Assembly: GCA_947501565.1 (NCBI GenBank)
Contig: CANMWJ010000027.1
Span: forward strand, 1-39,228
Direction: 5' to 3'
DNA: 39,228 bases
Source: an uncultured Marinobacterium sp.
Lineage (GTDB): Bacteria; Pseudomonadota; Gammaproteobacteria; Pseudomonadales; Balneatricaceae
Shown: positions 10,568-19,341 of the stretch, piece after piece
Numbering within the stretch: the first letter of the stretch is position 1
Layout: each line of letters begins with the position of its first letter
Made by a program: the position numbers and the translations under genes
Notes under the pieces: generated by a model
Told to the model about the DNA's origin: nothing
The model's database searches: none
What the model saw: only the letters and a program-made list of their open reading frames with translations

Positions 10568-11383
10568 TCAGCTATCCTGCAACAGATCGGCCTGATAATC
10601 GGCGGCCGGAAAATGGAAAGGTACCGGACCGTCCGGCAGCCCCTGTATAAACTGACGCACCTTCTGCGATGACTCACTCGCCATCTCTTCCGGTGTGCCG
10701 CGTGCGATCACTTCAGAATCCGAAATCAGATAGATGTAATCAGCAATGGCCAGCGTTTCCTGAATATCGTGCGATACGATAATACTGGTATGACCCAAGG
10801 CGCGATTCAGGCGGCGGATCAGGTTAACCAGTACGCCCATCGCTATTGGATCCTGGCCGGTGAAGGGCTCATCGTACATCACGATATCCGGATCCAACGC
10901 GATCGCCCGCGCCAGCGCGACACGGCGCGCCATACCACCGGACAGTTCACTCGGCATCAGATCACGTGCGCCCCGCAGGCCTACTGCATGAAGCTTCATC
11001 AGCACCACGTCCCGAATCATCTCTTCCGAGAGATCAGTATGTATTCGCAGCGGAAACGCGACGTTTTCAAATACGCTAATATCGGTAAAGAGCGCGCCGC
11101 TCTGGAACAACATACCCATTCGCGCACGCATCTCGAACAGCTCACGCCGCCCAAGACGCGGGATATCTTTACCGTCGATAAAAATAGAGCCACTTTCCGG
11201 TCTGAGCTGGCCGCCGATCAGTTTCAACAGCGTCGTTTTACCGGTGCCGGATGGCCCCATAATCGCTGTAATCTTTCCACGCGGGATCTGTATATCCACA
11301 TTTTTGTAGATAGCCCTGTCACCGCGGGAAAAGCTCAGCTTCTGAATATCAATTATGACGTCGTCAAATTGTTCCATAGACAC
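10568..11383 (-). CDS. mlaF: Phospholipid ABC transporter ATP-binding protein MlaF
   Basis: This 271-residue ABC ATPase has Walker A GPSGTGKT (43-50), signature LSGGM (147-151), Walker B VMYDE (168-172) and the H-loop in IIVSHD. LSGGM, in place of LSGGQ, is usual in MlaF. It drives phospholipid movement through MlaE and MlaD. It is the first gene of mlaFEDCB, divergent from the Ca/Na antiporter with a 211-bp shared upstream region. Confidence 0.95.
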   Translation of the reverse strand: MSMEQFDDVIIDIQKLSFSRGDRAIYKNVDIQIPRGKITAIMGPSGTGKTTLLKLIGGQLRPESGSIFIDGKDIPRLGRRELFEMRARMGMLFQSGALFTDISVFENVAFPLRIHTDLSEEMIRDVVLMKLHAVGLRGARDLMPSELSGGMARRVALARAIALDPDIVMYDEPFTGQDPIAMGVLVNLIRRLNRALGHTSIIVSHDIQETLAIADYIYLISDSEVIARGTPEEMASESSQKVRQFIQGLPDGPVPFHFPAADYQADLLQDS

Positions 11384-11594
11384 TATTTAAGCTGGGATTG
11401 TGTGGTTCGTAAGATCCGCGTGCTCATTGCCTGAAACGCCGATACGACCTGAATTTAAAAGGGGCCAAAGCATACCACCGGACCGTAAAAATCTAAATAG
11501 AGAATTCAAAGCAAAACCCTTGCCAGCAGCGTTTAATCGCGCTGCGCATTCTGTTTTAATAGCCACCTAATTTTCCTTCAGAAAGAGAATTCAA

Positions 11595-12548
11595 ATGCTG
11601 TACCCCATCCTGGCGATTGTCATTGGACTGATCCTGTTAGTTTGGAGCGCCGATCGCTTTGTTAATGGTGCCGCGGCAACCGCGCGCAACTTTGGCATGT
11701 CACCCATGCTCATCGGCCTGACCATCGTCTCCTTCGGTACCTCCGCACCTGAGATTCTGGTCTCATTTATGGCCGCCACCAGCGGTGCCGGCGGACTGGC
11801 CGTTGGTAACGCCCTGGGGTCCAACATCGCTAACATCGCCTTAGTATTGGGTGTCACCGCGCTGATCGCCCCACTGCCGGTAAAATCTGGCGTCCTGCGC
11901 AAAGAGCTTCCTCTGCTGCTTGCGGTCACCGCGCTTGCGGGCATCCTGCTACTCGACCTGAACCTGAACCTGACCGACAGTATCCTGCTGCTGATCACAC
12001 TGGCCCTCTGCCTGTTCCTCTTTAACCGTTTCCAGAAAAATGCCACTGAAGAGGAATCTTCGGAGGAGGAAGAGGAGCTACCAGACCTCAAAACCGGCGC
12101 TGCCATATTCTGGCTGGTCGTGGGACTCGTAATACTGGCAGGAAGTTCCCGCCTGCTTGTATGGGGCGCCACTGAAGTGGCTCAGGCCCTTGGTGTGAGT
12201 GATCTGGTGATAGGTCTGACCATCGTCGCTATCGGCACCAGCCTGCCAGAGTTAGCAGCATCTATTGCCAGCGCACTCAAGAATCACCACGACATCGCTA
12301 TCGGTAACGTTGTCGGCTCCAACATCTTCAATATCGCGGCGGTAATGGCCGTGCCAGGTTTCATCACAACGGTCGACTTCGGCCAGGAAGTGATGCTGCG
12401 TGATTACAGCATGATGATGGGTCTCACACTTACCTTGTTAATTTTTGCCCTCTGGAAGAAACCTCCATCAGTTAATCGTGTCGAAGGGGGATTGCTAGCC
12501 GCCCTGTATGCAGGTTATCTGGTACTGCTATACAATATGTCGGTTTAA
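11595..12548 (+). CDS. Calcium/sodium antiporter, YrbG (CaCA family)
   Basis: The 317-residue, roughly ten-helix membrane protein carries both CaCA alpha repeats: SFGTSAPEILVSFMA (46-60) with GNALGSNIANI, and AIGTSLPELAASIAS (212-226) with GNVVGSNIFNI. The acidic Glu of each repeat is the ion ligand. A very acidic cytoplasmic loop (about 151-165) separates the halves. It exchanges Ca2+ for Na+ or H+ at the inner membrane. yrbG also precedes kdsD in E. coli, and here the two are 24 bases apart and probably co-transcribed. Confidence 0.92.
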   Translation: MLYPILAIVIGLILLVWSADRFVNGAAATARNFGMSPMLIGLTIVSFGTSAPEILVSFMAATSGAGGLAVGNALGSNIANIALVLGVTALIAPLPVKSGVLRKELPLLLAVTALAGILLLDLNLNLTDSILLLITLALCLFLFNRFQKNATEEESSEEEEELPDLKTGAAIFWLVVGLVILAGSSRLLVWGATEVAQALGVSDLVIGLTIVAIGTSLPELAASIASALKNHHDIAIGNVVGSNIFNIAAVMAVPGFITTVDFGQEVMLRDYSMMMGLTLTLLIFALWKKPPSVNRVEGGLLAALYAGYLVLLYNMSV

Positions 12549-12572
12549 ACAAGCATCAGTAAGAAGGGTATT

Positions 12573-13547
12573 ATGAGTAAACAAGCGGATTTCCTGGCGT
12601 CTGCACGCCGCACCATTCAGCTGGAAGCTGATGCTGTTAAAGATCTTGAGAAGCATCTGGATGGTGATTTCCAGAGAGCCTGCGAGCTGATGAGCCAGTG
12701 TACCGGACGCATCATCGTGACGGGCATGGGCAAGTCCGGCCACATCGGTCGTAAGATTGCTGCGACACTCGCGAGCACCGGCACACCGTCTTTCTTTGTC
12801 CACCCAGGCGAAGCCAGCCACGGCGACCTGGGCATGTTTACCAGCGAAGATGTTGTACTGGCCCTGTCCAACTCGGGTGAAACGTCTGAGATTGTTACTA
12901 TTCTGCCCCTGATCAAACGTATGAATGCCCCCTTGATCAGTATGACGGCCAAGCCGGAGTCTAATCTCTCCCGCGCCGCAGACGCCAACCTGCATATCGG
13001 TGTAGAGAAAGAGGCGTGTCCGCTCAACCTGGCACCAACCTCCAGTACCACCGCTCAGTTGGTGATGGGCGATGCGCTGGCGATTGCACTGCTTGAAGCC
13101 AAGGGTTTCAGTGCAGAAGACTTCGCATTCTCCCACCCGGGTGGCAGCCTCGGTCGTCGCCTGCTGCTTAAAGTAGAAAACGTTATGCACACAGGCAGCG
13201 ATATTCCGACTGTACGCAGCGGCACCATGCTTAATGACGCTCTGCTGGAGGTCACGCAGAAACGCTTGGGGATGACCGCAGTCCTGGATACTGAAGGTAC
13301 AGTGATCGGTATATTCACCGACGGTGACCTGCGTCGCGCCCTGGATCACGAAGTAAATCTGAAAAGCACCGCGATTGAAGAGGTGATGACACCTAACTGC
13401 ACCACGATCCGCGCAGATATTCTGGCGGCAGAGTGCCTGCAGATTATGGAGAGCAAACAGATCAACGCCCTGCTGGTTGTTGATGAACAGAACCGCCCTG
13501 TCGGCGCACTCAACATGCACGACCTTCTGAAAGCAGGCGTATTGTAA
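12573..13547 (+). CDS. kdsD: Arabinose-5-phosphate isomerase
   Basis: The 324-residue protein has an N-terminal SIS domain (about 35-185) with GMGKSGHIGRKIAATLASTG and HPGEASHGDLGM, followed by two CBS domains (about 205-262 and 275-324). It converts ribulose 5-phosphate to arabinose 5-phosphate, the entry to KDO synthesis for LPS. AAGGG precedes the start. Its stop TAA is immediately followed by the ATG of the kdsC remnant, so the usual kdsD-kdsC-lptC coupling is still visible although kdsC is largely gone. Confidence 0.95.
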   Translation: MSKQADFLASARRTIQLEADAVKDLEKHLDGDFQRACELMSQCTGRIIVTGMGKSGHIGRKIAATLASTGTPSFFVHPGEASHGDLGMFTSEDVVLALSNSGETSEIVTILPLIKRMNAPLISMTAKPESNLSRAADANLHIGVEKEACPLNLAPTSSTTAQLVMGDALAIALLEAKGFSAEDFAFSHPGGSLGRRLLLKVENVMHTGSDIPTVRSGTMLNDALLEVTQKRLGMTAVLDTEGTVIGIFTDGDLRRALDHEVNLKSTAIEEVMTPNCTTIRADILAAECLQIMESKQINALLVVDEQNRPVGALNMHDLLKAGVL

Positions 13548-13682
13548 ATGTCAGACTGGCGCCAGACGTTCACTGCCGATCAGGTAGATGAGCCCCAAAA
13601 AGTGAAACTCACTGTCTTCGATATAGACGGTATTCTGGCTGCCCAACGCAAACTGGCTAAGATCCAGGAGCCACACCTCTAG
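13548..13682 (+). pseudogene. kdsC: kdsC remnant: 44-codon internally deleted KDO-8-P phosphatase
   Basis: This small frame fills the position of kdsC between kdsD and lptC. Residues 19-30 read VKLTVFDIDGIL, which is HAD motif I (DxDG) as found near the KdsC N-terminus. Residues 31-44 (AAQRKLAKIQEPHL) resemble the usual KdsC C-terminus (pattern LxxAQGxLxxx, from memory). About 130 codons in between, including HAD motifs II-III, are missing. Start, stop and frame are kept: the start abuts the kdsD stop and the TAG overlaps the lptC GTG by one base. It cannot be an active phosphatase. The N-terminal match is good; the C-terminal match is weaker. Confidence 0.75.
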
Positions 13683-14251
13683 TGTTAAGTGCCCGCGCCC
13701 GCCTGATTATTGCAGCTATGCTCTTAGGTCCCATACTTCTGTATTGGGGCCTGGGTCTCTCACCCAGTGAGCGTAGAACAGCACCTCCTGCCGAACTGCA
13801 GCAGGGACAGGACTACTTTGCCATCGACATCAAAACCCGAGAGTTCAGTGAGGACGGGGCATTACGTCAGCAGTTCAGTGCGCCGCGCCTGGATCACTAT
13901 CCACAACATGAGGCCAGCCTGATTAAAGCGCCCACGTTTCTGGTGATTGATCCCGATGGCTCTCAAACCAGCGCCACCGCCGATCGGGCGATTATCCCCG
14001 ACACTAAACAAAAAGCGGTGCTTGCAGGTGATGTGCGAGTTCAAGATAATGCGATGTCCGGCGCGTCCACCCGAGTACTAACTGAAAAACTGACGTTATA
14101 CCCGGAGCGTAACTATGCTGAGACCTCAGAGGCGGTGACGATTATCTCTGACGGTGTTCGTTATAAGGCTGTGGGCATGGAAGCAGCGTTCAAGGAACGC
14201 AAGCTTAAACTGCTCTCTAACGTACAGGGAATCCATGAGAATGATAAATAA
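13682..14251 (+). CDS. lptC: LPS export protein LptC
   Basis: The 189-residue protein has an N-terminal membrane helix (about residues 6-23) and a periplasmic beta-jellyroll domain (LptC/YrbK). It is the bitopic member of the LptB2FGC extractor and passes LPS to LptA. The start is GTG at 13682, sharing its G with the TAG of the kdsC remnant. The central segment LVIDPDGSQTSATADRAII and the adjacent VLAGDVRVQ are typical of LptC. The 3' end overlaps lptA by 17 bases. Confidence 0.88.
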   Translation: MLSARARLIIAAMLLGPILLYWGLGLSPSERRTAPPAELQQGQDYFAIDIKTREFSEDGALRQQFSAPRLDHYPQHEASLIKAPTFLVIDPDGSQTSATADRAIIPDTKQKAVLAGDVRVQDNAMSGASTRVLTEKLTLYPERNYAETSEAVTIISDGVRYKAVGMEAAFKERKLKLLSNVQGIHENDK

Positions 14252-14921
14252 GCTGCTTGCGCTGGTTGTTTTAAGCCTTTTCAGCCTGACCGGCCACGCT
14301 TTACCCCAGGACCGTGAAGAACCTATTCGCATCAGCGCGGACAGTGCCAGCATCGACGAAAAAAGCGGCATGACTATTTACCGCGGTGACGTCAAAATCA
14401 CTCAGGGATCACTTCTGATCGAAGCTGACCGTGTCGAGCTGAAACGCGGAAAACAGGGTGTCAGCCAAGTGACTGCTCACGGCAAACCAGCACACTTCCG
14501 GCAGCGCCCTGCTTCCGACAAACCGTTCACGGATGCCTGGGGCGAGACCATTATCTATAAGGTCGACAAGGAACACCTGACGCTGAAATCAAACGCTAAA
14601 GTGATCAGCGGCAAGGACAGCTTTACCGGTAACCGAATACTCTACGACCTGCAAAGTTCCGTGGTAGATGCTTTCAGCGACAGCACGGCTGAAAAACCGG
14701 CTCGCGTCGAGATGGTTATCCAGCCCAAGGTCAGCAAACCCCAGCCTAAGGCCGATGTAACACCGTCTGACACTGAACCTTCTGACGCTGAACCTTCTGA
14801 CGCTGAACCTTCTGACGCTGAACAGCCTGAGACTAAGCCGTCCGATAGCGAACCATCTGATACCAAGCCGGCTGACACTGAAGCGACCGGTACCGAACCG
14901 ACCGATAAGGATGCTCAATGA
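14235..14921 (+). CDS. lptA: LPS transport periplasmic protein LptA with repetitive acidic tail
   Basis: The 228-residue protein has a signal peptide (about 1-22, ending GHALPQ) and the OstA/LptA domain (about 30-160), with [21 protein letters not shown] and a second repeat around [20 protein letters not shown]. It forms the periplasmic bridge for LPS. From residue 177 a tail of ten five-residue units of PSDxE type follows, not part of the normal jellyroll. I start at ATG 14235; ATG 14241 is equally possible, with AGGGA at 14226-14230 serving either. The 14154 frame start is rejected because it lies deep inside lptC. Its stop overlaps the lptB start (ATGA). Confidence 0.9.
   Translation: MRMINKLLALVVLSLFSLTGHALPQDREEPIRISADSASIDEKSGMTIYRGDVKITQGSLLIEADRVELKRGKQGVSQVTAHGKPAHFRQRPASDKPFTDAWGETIIYKVDKEHLTLKSNAKVISGKDSFTGNRILYDLQSSVVDAFSDSTAEKPARVEMVIQPKVSKPQPKADVTPSDTEPSDAEPSDAEPSDAEQPETKPSDSEPSDTKPADTEATGTEPTDKDAQ
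14763..14912 (+). repeat. Ten tandem 15-bp units in lptA encoding PSDxE-type pentapeptides
   Basis: Ten consecutive 15-bp units encode PSDTE, three [30 protein letters not shown] and PTDKD. Units 2-4 (14778-14822) are identical in DNA (CCTTCTGACGCTGAA), suggesting recent expansion by slippage; outer units have diverged. The unit length keeps the frame. The encoded tail is acidic, proline-rich and probably unstructured. Confidence 0.9.
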
Positions 14922-15643
14922 GCAAACTGCAAGCGACCCACCTGGCCAAGAGCTATAAAGGCCGTGAGGTTATCAAAGATGTCTCCATCTCTATCAACAA
15001 CGGTGAAATTGTCGGTCTGTTAGGCCCCAATGGTGCAGGTAAGACCACCTGCTTTTATATGATTGTGGGTTTGGTTCGCGCAGACCGCGGCAAGGTCATG
15101 ATCGAAGATAAAGATATCACCCGCCTGCCAATGCACGGTCGGGCGCGTTGCGGTATCGGTTACCTACCTCAGGAAGCCTCCATCTTTCGTAAGATGAGCG
15201 TACGCGACAATATCCTGGCGATTCTGGAAACCCGCGCAGATCTCAACAAAGAGCAGCGCGAGCAGAAGATGCACGACTTGCTGGAAGAGTTTCACATCAC
15301 CCATATTATCGACAGCCTCGGTATGAGCTTGTCGGGTGGTGAACGCCGACGTGTAGAGATTGCACGTGCACTGGCCACAGAACCTTCATTCATTTTGCTT
15401 GATGAACCCTTTGCCGGGGTCGATCCGATCTCCGTCAACGATATCAAGAGCACCATCAAACACCTGCAGAGCAAAGGTATCGGCATCCTGATTACCGATC
15501 ATAACGTCAGGGAAACCTTGGATATCTGCGAAAAGGCCTATATCGTAAGTGAAGGCACAATCCTCGCGAGTGGCGCACCGGATGCTATTATGCAAAACAG
15601 TGCCGTAAAAGCCGCATACCTTGGTGATTCGTTCCAAATGTAA
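14918..15643 (+). CDS. lptB: LPS export ABC transporter ATP-binding protein
   Basis: The 241-residue ABC ATPase has Walker A GPNGAGKT (36-43), signature LSGGE (138-142) and Walker B FILLDE (158-163), with the LptB-typical [20 protein letters not shown]. As a dimer it powers LPS extraction by LptFG-C from the cytoplasmic side. Start and lptA stop overlap as ATGA. lptF and lptG are not in this window. Confidence 0.97.
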   Translation: MSKLQATHLAKSYKGREVIKDVSISINNGEIVGLLGPNGAGKTTCFYMIVGLVRADRGKVMIEDKDITRLPMHGRARCGIGYLPQEASIFRKMSVRDNILAILETRADLNKEQREQKMHDLLEEFHITHIIDSLGMSLSGGERRRVEIARALATEPSFILLDEPFAGVDPISVNDIKSTIKHLQSKGIGILITDHNVRETLDICEKAYIVSEGTILASGAPDAIMQNSAVKAAYLGDSFQM

Positions 15644-15694
15644 CGGCTGTTCACTGGATAAAAAACACGCAGTAAAAGTTTCTATCGGGTATTT

Positions 15695-17206
15695 ATGAAG
15701 CAAGCGCTACAACTCAAAATCGGCCAGCAACTCACCATGACGCCACAGCTGCAACAGGCGATCAGGTTGTTGCAACTATCGACACTAGACCTCCAGCAGG
15801 AGATCCAGGAAGCGCTTGAAAACAATCCGATGCTCGACGTGAACGAAGAGGAACACGCCGACAGCAGTGAAGAGAAATCGATCGAAGCTGCATCTGCGGA
15901 GAAAACGGAACAGGAAACTGTAACGGCAACCGCTGCAGAGTCTGAGCATACCGAAGAAACTCAGGTCGCCGAGGATAACTGGAACGATGATATTCCAGAA
16001 GAGCTGGGCATCGACAGCAGTTGGGATGATACCTACCAGGCAACATCTTCAACCGTAACCCGCGACGACGCTGATGGCAGCTTCGAATCCAACGACACAG
16101 CCGAAGAGACGCTGCAGGACCATCTGCATTGGCAACTGAACCTCACCCCGATGAGCGATCTGGACCGTCTGATAGCAACCAGCATCATAGACGGCATCGA
16201 CCCGGAAGGTTACCTCACAGTTTCACTTGAAGAGATCCTCGAACACCTGAGTCAGGATGCAACTCTCGCTGAACAAGGGCTCGAGCTCGCTGAAGTTGAA
16301 GCGGTCCTGCGACGTATTCAGCAGTTTGATCCTGCGGGTGTTGCCGCCCGTGATCTGAGCGAATGTCTGGCCATCCAGCTGCAACAACTTCCCGAAGATA
16401 CACCCTGGCGTAGCCAGGCGCTGACAGTGGTGAAGAACTACCTCAAACTGTTGGGTGCTCACGATTACCGCCAGCTGATGCGCAAAGCAAGGCTGAAAGA
16501 ACCACAGCTGCAGCAGGTGATCCTGCTGATTCAGCAGCTAAATCCAAAACCGGGCGCAGAGATCACCTCCACAACTGCAGAGTATGTGATACCGGACGTC
16601 ATTGTTACCAAACAGCGCGATGTCTGGCAGGTCACCCTCAACCCAGACGTATCACCGAAGTTGCGCATCAACAGCGGTTATGCAGACCTGATCCGACGGG
16701 CTGACAATAGTCCCGACAACAACTACCTGAAAAGTCACCTACAAGAGGCGCGCTGGTTTATTAAAAGCCTGCAGAGCCGTAATGAAACACTGCTGAAAGT
16801 GGCTAACGAGATCGTACGCCGTCAGGTTGGTTTCTTCGAACATGGCGAAGAAGGCATGAAACCGATGGTGTTGCACGATATCGCCGAAGCGGTTGAGATG
16901 CACGAATCCACCATCTCAAGGGTGACCACTCAGAAGTTTATGCACACCCCGCGTGGCATCTTTGAGCTGAAGTACTTCTTCTCCAGCCACGTAAACACAA
17001 ATGATGGTGGTGCGGCATCCTCAACCGCCATCCGTGCACTGATTAAAAAGCTTGTGGCAGCGGAAAATCCCGCCAAGCCACTGAGCGATAACAAGATCGC
17101 CCAGTTCCTGGATGAACAAGGATTTAAGGTGGCTCGTCGTACGATCGCAAAATATCGCGAAGCGATGAACATTCCACCTTCTAATGAACGCAAGCGTTTG
17201 GTTTAA
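15695..17206 (+). CDS. rpoN: RNA polymerase sigma-54 factor
   Basis: The 503-residue protein has all sigma-54 parts: the glutamine-rich region I (about 1-50, [20 protein letters not shown]) that contacts activators, an acidic region II (about 50-135), the core-binding domain, and the C-terminal RpoN box ARRTIAKYR (480-488) that reads the -24 element. It directs nitrogen, flagellar and other regulons from -24/-12 promoters with AAA+ activators. It follows lptB by 51 bases and heads the conserved rpoN-hpf-ptsN-rapZ-ptsO cluster. Confidence 0.97.
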   Translation: MKQALQLKIGQQLTMTPQLQQAIRLLQLSTLDLQQEIQEALENNPMLDVNEEEHADSSEEKSIEAASAEKTEQETVTATAAESEHTEETQVAEDNWNDDIPEELGIDSSWDDTYQATSSTVTRDDADGSFESNDTAEETLQDHLHWQLNLTPMSDLDRLIATSIIDGIDPEGYLTVSLEEILEHLSQDATLAEQGLELAEVEAVLRRIQQFDPAGVAARDLSECLAIQLQQLPEDTPWRSQALTVVKNYLKLLGAHDYRQLMRKARLKEPQLQQVILLIQQLNPKPGAEITSTTAEYVIPDVIVTKQRDVWQVTLNPDVSPKLRINSGYADLIRRADNSPDNNYLKSHLQEARWFIKSLQSRNETLLKVANEIVRRQVGFFEHGEEGMKPMVLHDIAEAVEMHESTISRVTTQKFMHTPRGIFELKYFFSSHVNTNDGGAASSTAIRALIKKLVAAENPAKPLSDNKIAQFLDEQGFKVARRTIAKYREAMNIPPSNERKRLV

Positions 17207-17254
17207 TGGAAACGAAAACAGGACGATTACCGTCACTGGCAATAGGAGAGACCT

Positions 17255-17545
17255 ATGCAGATCAACATCACTGGCCATCACGTCGAACTGACCGAATCTC
17301 TGGATGAGTACGTACGCACCAAGTTTGAAAAACTGGAGCGCCATTTCGACAACATTACCAATGTTCAGGTAACCCTCAGTGTTGAAAAACAGCGTCAGAA
17401 AGCGGAAGGCGATCTTCACGTTGCTGGCGGTCAGATTTTTGCCGCAAACGAAAATGAAAACATGTATGCGTCTATCGATGGCCTGATTGACAAGTTGGAT
17501 CGTCAGATCATCAAGCACAAAGAAAAAATGAAAAACCACAAATAA
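17255..17545 (+). CDS. hpf: Ribosome hibernation promoting factor (short HPF/YhbH)
   Basis: The 96-residue protein begins MQINITGHHVELTESLDEYV and matches short HPF in length and layout, with the beta-alpha-beta-beta-beta-alpha core and a basic C-terminus (HKEKMKNHK). Short HPF promotes 100S dimers of idle ribosomes in stationary phase. AGGAGAG precedes the ATG. Its place directly after rpoN is conserved in gammaproteobacteria. Confidence 0.95.
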   Translation: MQINITGHHVELTESLDEYVRTKFEKLERHFDNITNVQVTLSVEKQRQKAEGDLHVAGGQIFAANENENMYASIDGLIDKLDRQIIKHKEKMKNHK

Positions 17546-17568
17546 GACTTGTCGCTTCAACACCACTT

Positions 17569-18024
17569 ATGTTGATTCAACACCTACTGACGCCCTCGAG
17601 AACCCTTAGCGGTCTCCAGGGCGGCAGCAAAAAACGCATTTTGGAAATGACCAGCCAACTCATCGCGGACCAGAATCCGGGGCTTGAGGCTGGTACGGTT
17701 TTCAGCGGCCTGCTTGGCCGTGAACGTCTGGGAAGCACAGGGATTGGCGACGGCGTCGCAATTCCACACTGCCGTTTAGCCGACTGTAAAGAGGCTTTGG
17801 GATACCTCATAACCCTGGACACACCTATCGACTTCGATTCTATCGACGGTAAACCTGTGGACCTTCTGTTTACGCTGGTCGTACCAGAAGAAGCCTGCGA
17901 AGAGCACCTGCAAACGCTGGCTGCCGTAGCTGAACTCTTCAGCAAAGAAGAAGTCCGCGCTACGTTAAGAGAAGCCAAGGATAACGACGCACTCTATCAG
18001 GTAATCTCAGATCTCGGTGTATAA
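17569..18024 (+). CDS. ptsN: Nitrogen-regulatory PTS enzyme IIA (EIIA-Ntr)
   Basis: The 151-residue PTS IIA domain of fructose/mannitol type has the active-site His67 in GSTGIGDGVAIPH. It receives phosphate from NPr and signals nitrogen and potassium status by binding other proteins rather than by sugar transport. The start ATG 17569 has no strong ribosome site; no better start is visible after the hpf stop. It lies between hpf and rapZ. Confidence 0.95.
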   Translation: MLIQHLLTPSRTLSGLQGGSKKRILEMTSQLIADQNPGLEAGTVFSGLLGRERLGSTGIGDGVAIPHCRLADCKEALGYLITLDTPIDFDSIDGKPVDLLFTLVVPEEACEEHLQTLAAVAELFSKEEVRATLREAKDNDALYQVISDLGV

Positions 18025-18053
18025 CAGGATTTATTAGAGGTAACGCGGAGCAC

Positions 18054-18911
18054 ATGAAACTGGTAGTCATCAGTGGCCGATCAGGCTCAGGCAAAAGCAC
18101 TGCACTTCAGGCACTGGAAGATATCGGTTTTTACTGCATCGATAACCTACCGGCAACCCTCCTGCCATCACTGGTCGATCAGATGGCTAACGATACTCAA
18201 CGCCCTGAACACATTGCGATCAGTATCGATGCCCGCAACCTATTGAGTAACCTGACGCAGCTGCCAGATATTCTCCGTACGCTAAAACAGGAAACGAGTG
18301 AGGCATACGAGGTCTTGTTCCTGGATGCCTCCGAGGCCACGTTGCTGAAACGCTATAGTTCTACCCGGCGTAAGCATCCGCTTTCGGACGATAATTACGG
18401 CCTTCTGGAAGCAATTCAGCGCGAACAACAGCTGCTCGAACCGATCGCCAATATGGCGGATATCCGAATCGATACCACACGCCTCAACCTCTACGACCTG
18501 CGTGACGCGGTAAAACACCGCATCGCTAAACGTGCAGAGCAATCGCTGGCGATTCAGTTCCAATCGTTCGGATTTAAGCACGGGGTGCCGATGGATGCAG
18601 ACCTTGTGTATGACGTGCGCGTCCTACCCAACCCGTACTGGTTACCGGAACTGAGACAATTCACCGGCCTTGACCAGCCGGTTATCAATTTCCTTCAGGA
18701 GTCCTCAGATGTTCAGGAGATGTACCGGCATATTCGGGACTATCTGGAGTTCTGGCTACCACGCTTTGCGGCTAATAACCGTAGCTATATAACGGTCGGT
18801 ATCGGTTGTACAGGTGGCCACCATCGTTCGGTGTACCTCGCCTCCAAACTCGCTTCTCATTTCGACCAGCTTATGGATAATGTGCATGTTCGCCATCGAG
18901 AACTGCAGTGA
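18054..18911 (+). CDS. rapZ: RNase adapter protein RapZ (YvcJ family P-loop protein)
   Basis: The 285-residue protein has the N-terminal Walker A GRSGSGKST (8-16) and the conserved C-terminal GCTGGHHRSVYLA. In enterics RapZ guides RNase E to the sRNA GlmZ and so controls glucosamine-6-phosphate synthase; the family binds GlcN6P and nucleotides. Whether this organism has GlmZ-like RNAs cannot be told from the window. It lies 29 bases after ptsN, in the standard cluster. Confidence 0.95.
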   Translation: MKLVVISGRSGSGKSTALQALEDIGFYCIDNLPATLLPSLVDQMANDTQRPEHIAISIDARNLLSNLTQLPDILRTLKQETSEAYEVLFLDASEATLLKRYSSTRRKHPLSDDNYGLLEAIQREQQLLEPIANMADIRIDTTRLNLYDLRDAVKHRIAKRAEQSLAIQFQSFGFKHGVPMDADLVYDVRVLPNPYWLPELRQFTGLDQPVINFLQESSDVQEMYRHIRDYLEFWLPRFAANNRSYITVGIGCTGGHHRSVYLASKLASHFDQLMDNVHVRHRELQ

Positions 18912-18924
18912 CGGGCCCGAATAG

Positions 18925-19194
18925 ATGATAGAAAAAAAGTTAGAGATCATTAATAAACTCGGTCTGCATGCACGTGCAGCAGCCAAGCTGACCGGTGTAA
19001 CCAGCCGCTTCTCCAGCGATATCAAGATCGCCAAGGAGGGACGCGAGGTGGACGGTAAGAGCATCATGTCTGTGATGATGCTGGCCGCCAGCATCGGCAC
19101 GGAGTTACAATTTACCGTCAGCGGAGAAGATGAGCAGGACGCCATGTCGGCAATCGAAACACTGGTCAACAACCGTTTCGACGAAGAGGAGTAA
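18925..19194 (+). CDS. ptsO: Phosphocarrier protein NPr (HPr-like, nitrogen PTS)
   Basis: The 89-residue HPr-fold protein has the active His15 in KLGLHARAA and Ser46 in DGKSIMSVMML. NPr passes phosphate from EI-Ntr (PtsP) to EIIA-Ntr. PtsP is not in the window. It is the last gene of the rpoN cluster, 13 bases after rapZ. In E. coli it is called npr, in Pseudomonas ptsO. Confidence 0.95.
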   Translation: MIEKKLEIINKLGLHARAAAKLTGVTSRFSSDIKIAKEGREVDGKSIMSVMMLAASIGTELQFTVSGEDEQDAMSAIETLVNNRFDEEE

Positions 19195-19270
19195 GCGTCG
19201 GCAGGCGCCTCCTCCTGTACCCCTTCCCTACCTCATTAAACACCTTCTGCGCCAGACCTGGACAGCCGGG

Positions 19271-19299
19271 TTATTCCCAGCCCTACATTCCGCTATAAT
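19271..19299 (+). promoter_or_regulatory. Candidate promoter of mgtE
   Basis: A perfect TATAAT (19294-19299) lies 42 bases ahead of mgtE, with a poor -35 (TTATTC, 19271-19276) at 17-base spacing. I see no magnesium riboswitch-like fold in this 147-base gap. Confidence 0.4.
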
Positions 19300-19341
19300 T
19301 CGGGTCTTAATCACCTCCCTCTGCACACGAGTTAACGCGGC

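Noticed and set aside
11526-11545. Inverted repeat GCAGCG/CGCTGC between mlaF and the antiporter gene
   Set aside because: The stem is short, there is no terminator tail and no known operator match. It may be part of a promoter region but cannot be supported.
12528-13520. Open frame of 330 codons opposite kdsD
   Set aside because: Antisense to an intact, well-conserved kdsD, with low-complexity composition and no domain.
14589-14918. Repetitive RRFSV-type frame opposite lptA
   Set aside because: Its repeats are the complement of the lptA 15-bp repeats and nothing supports translation.
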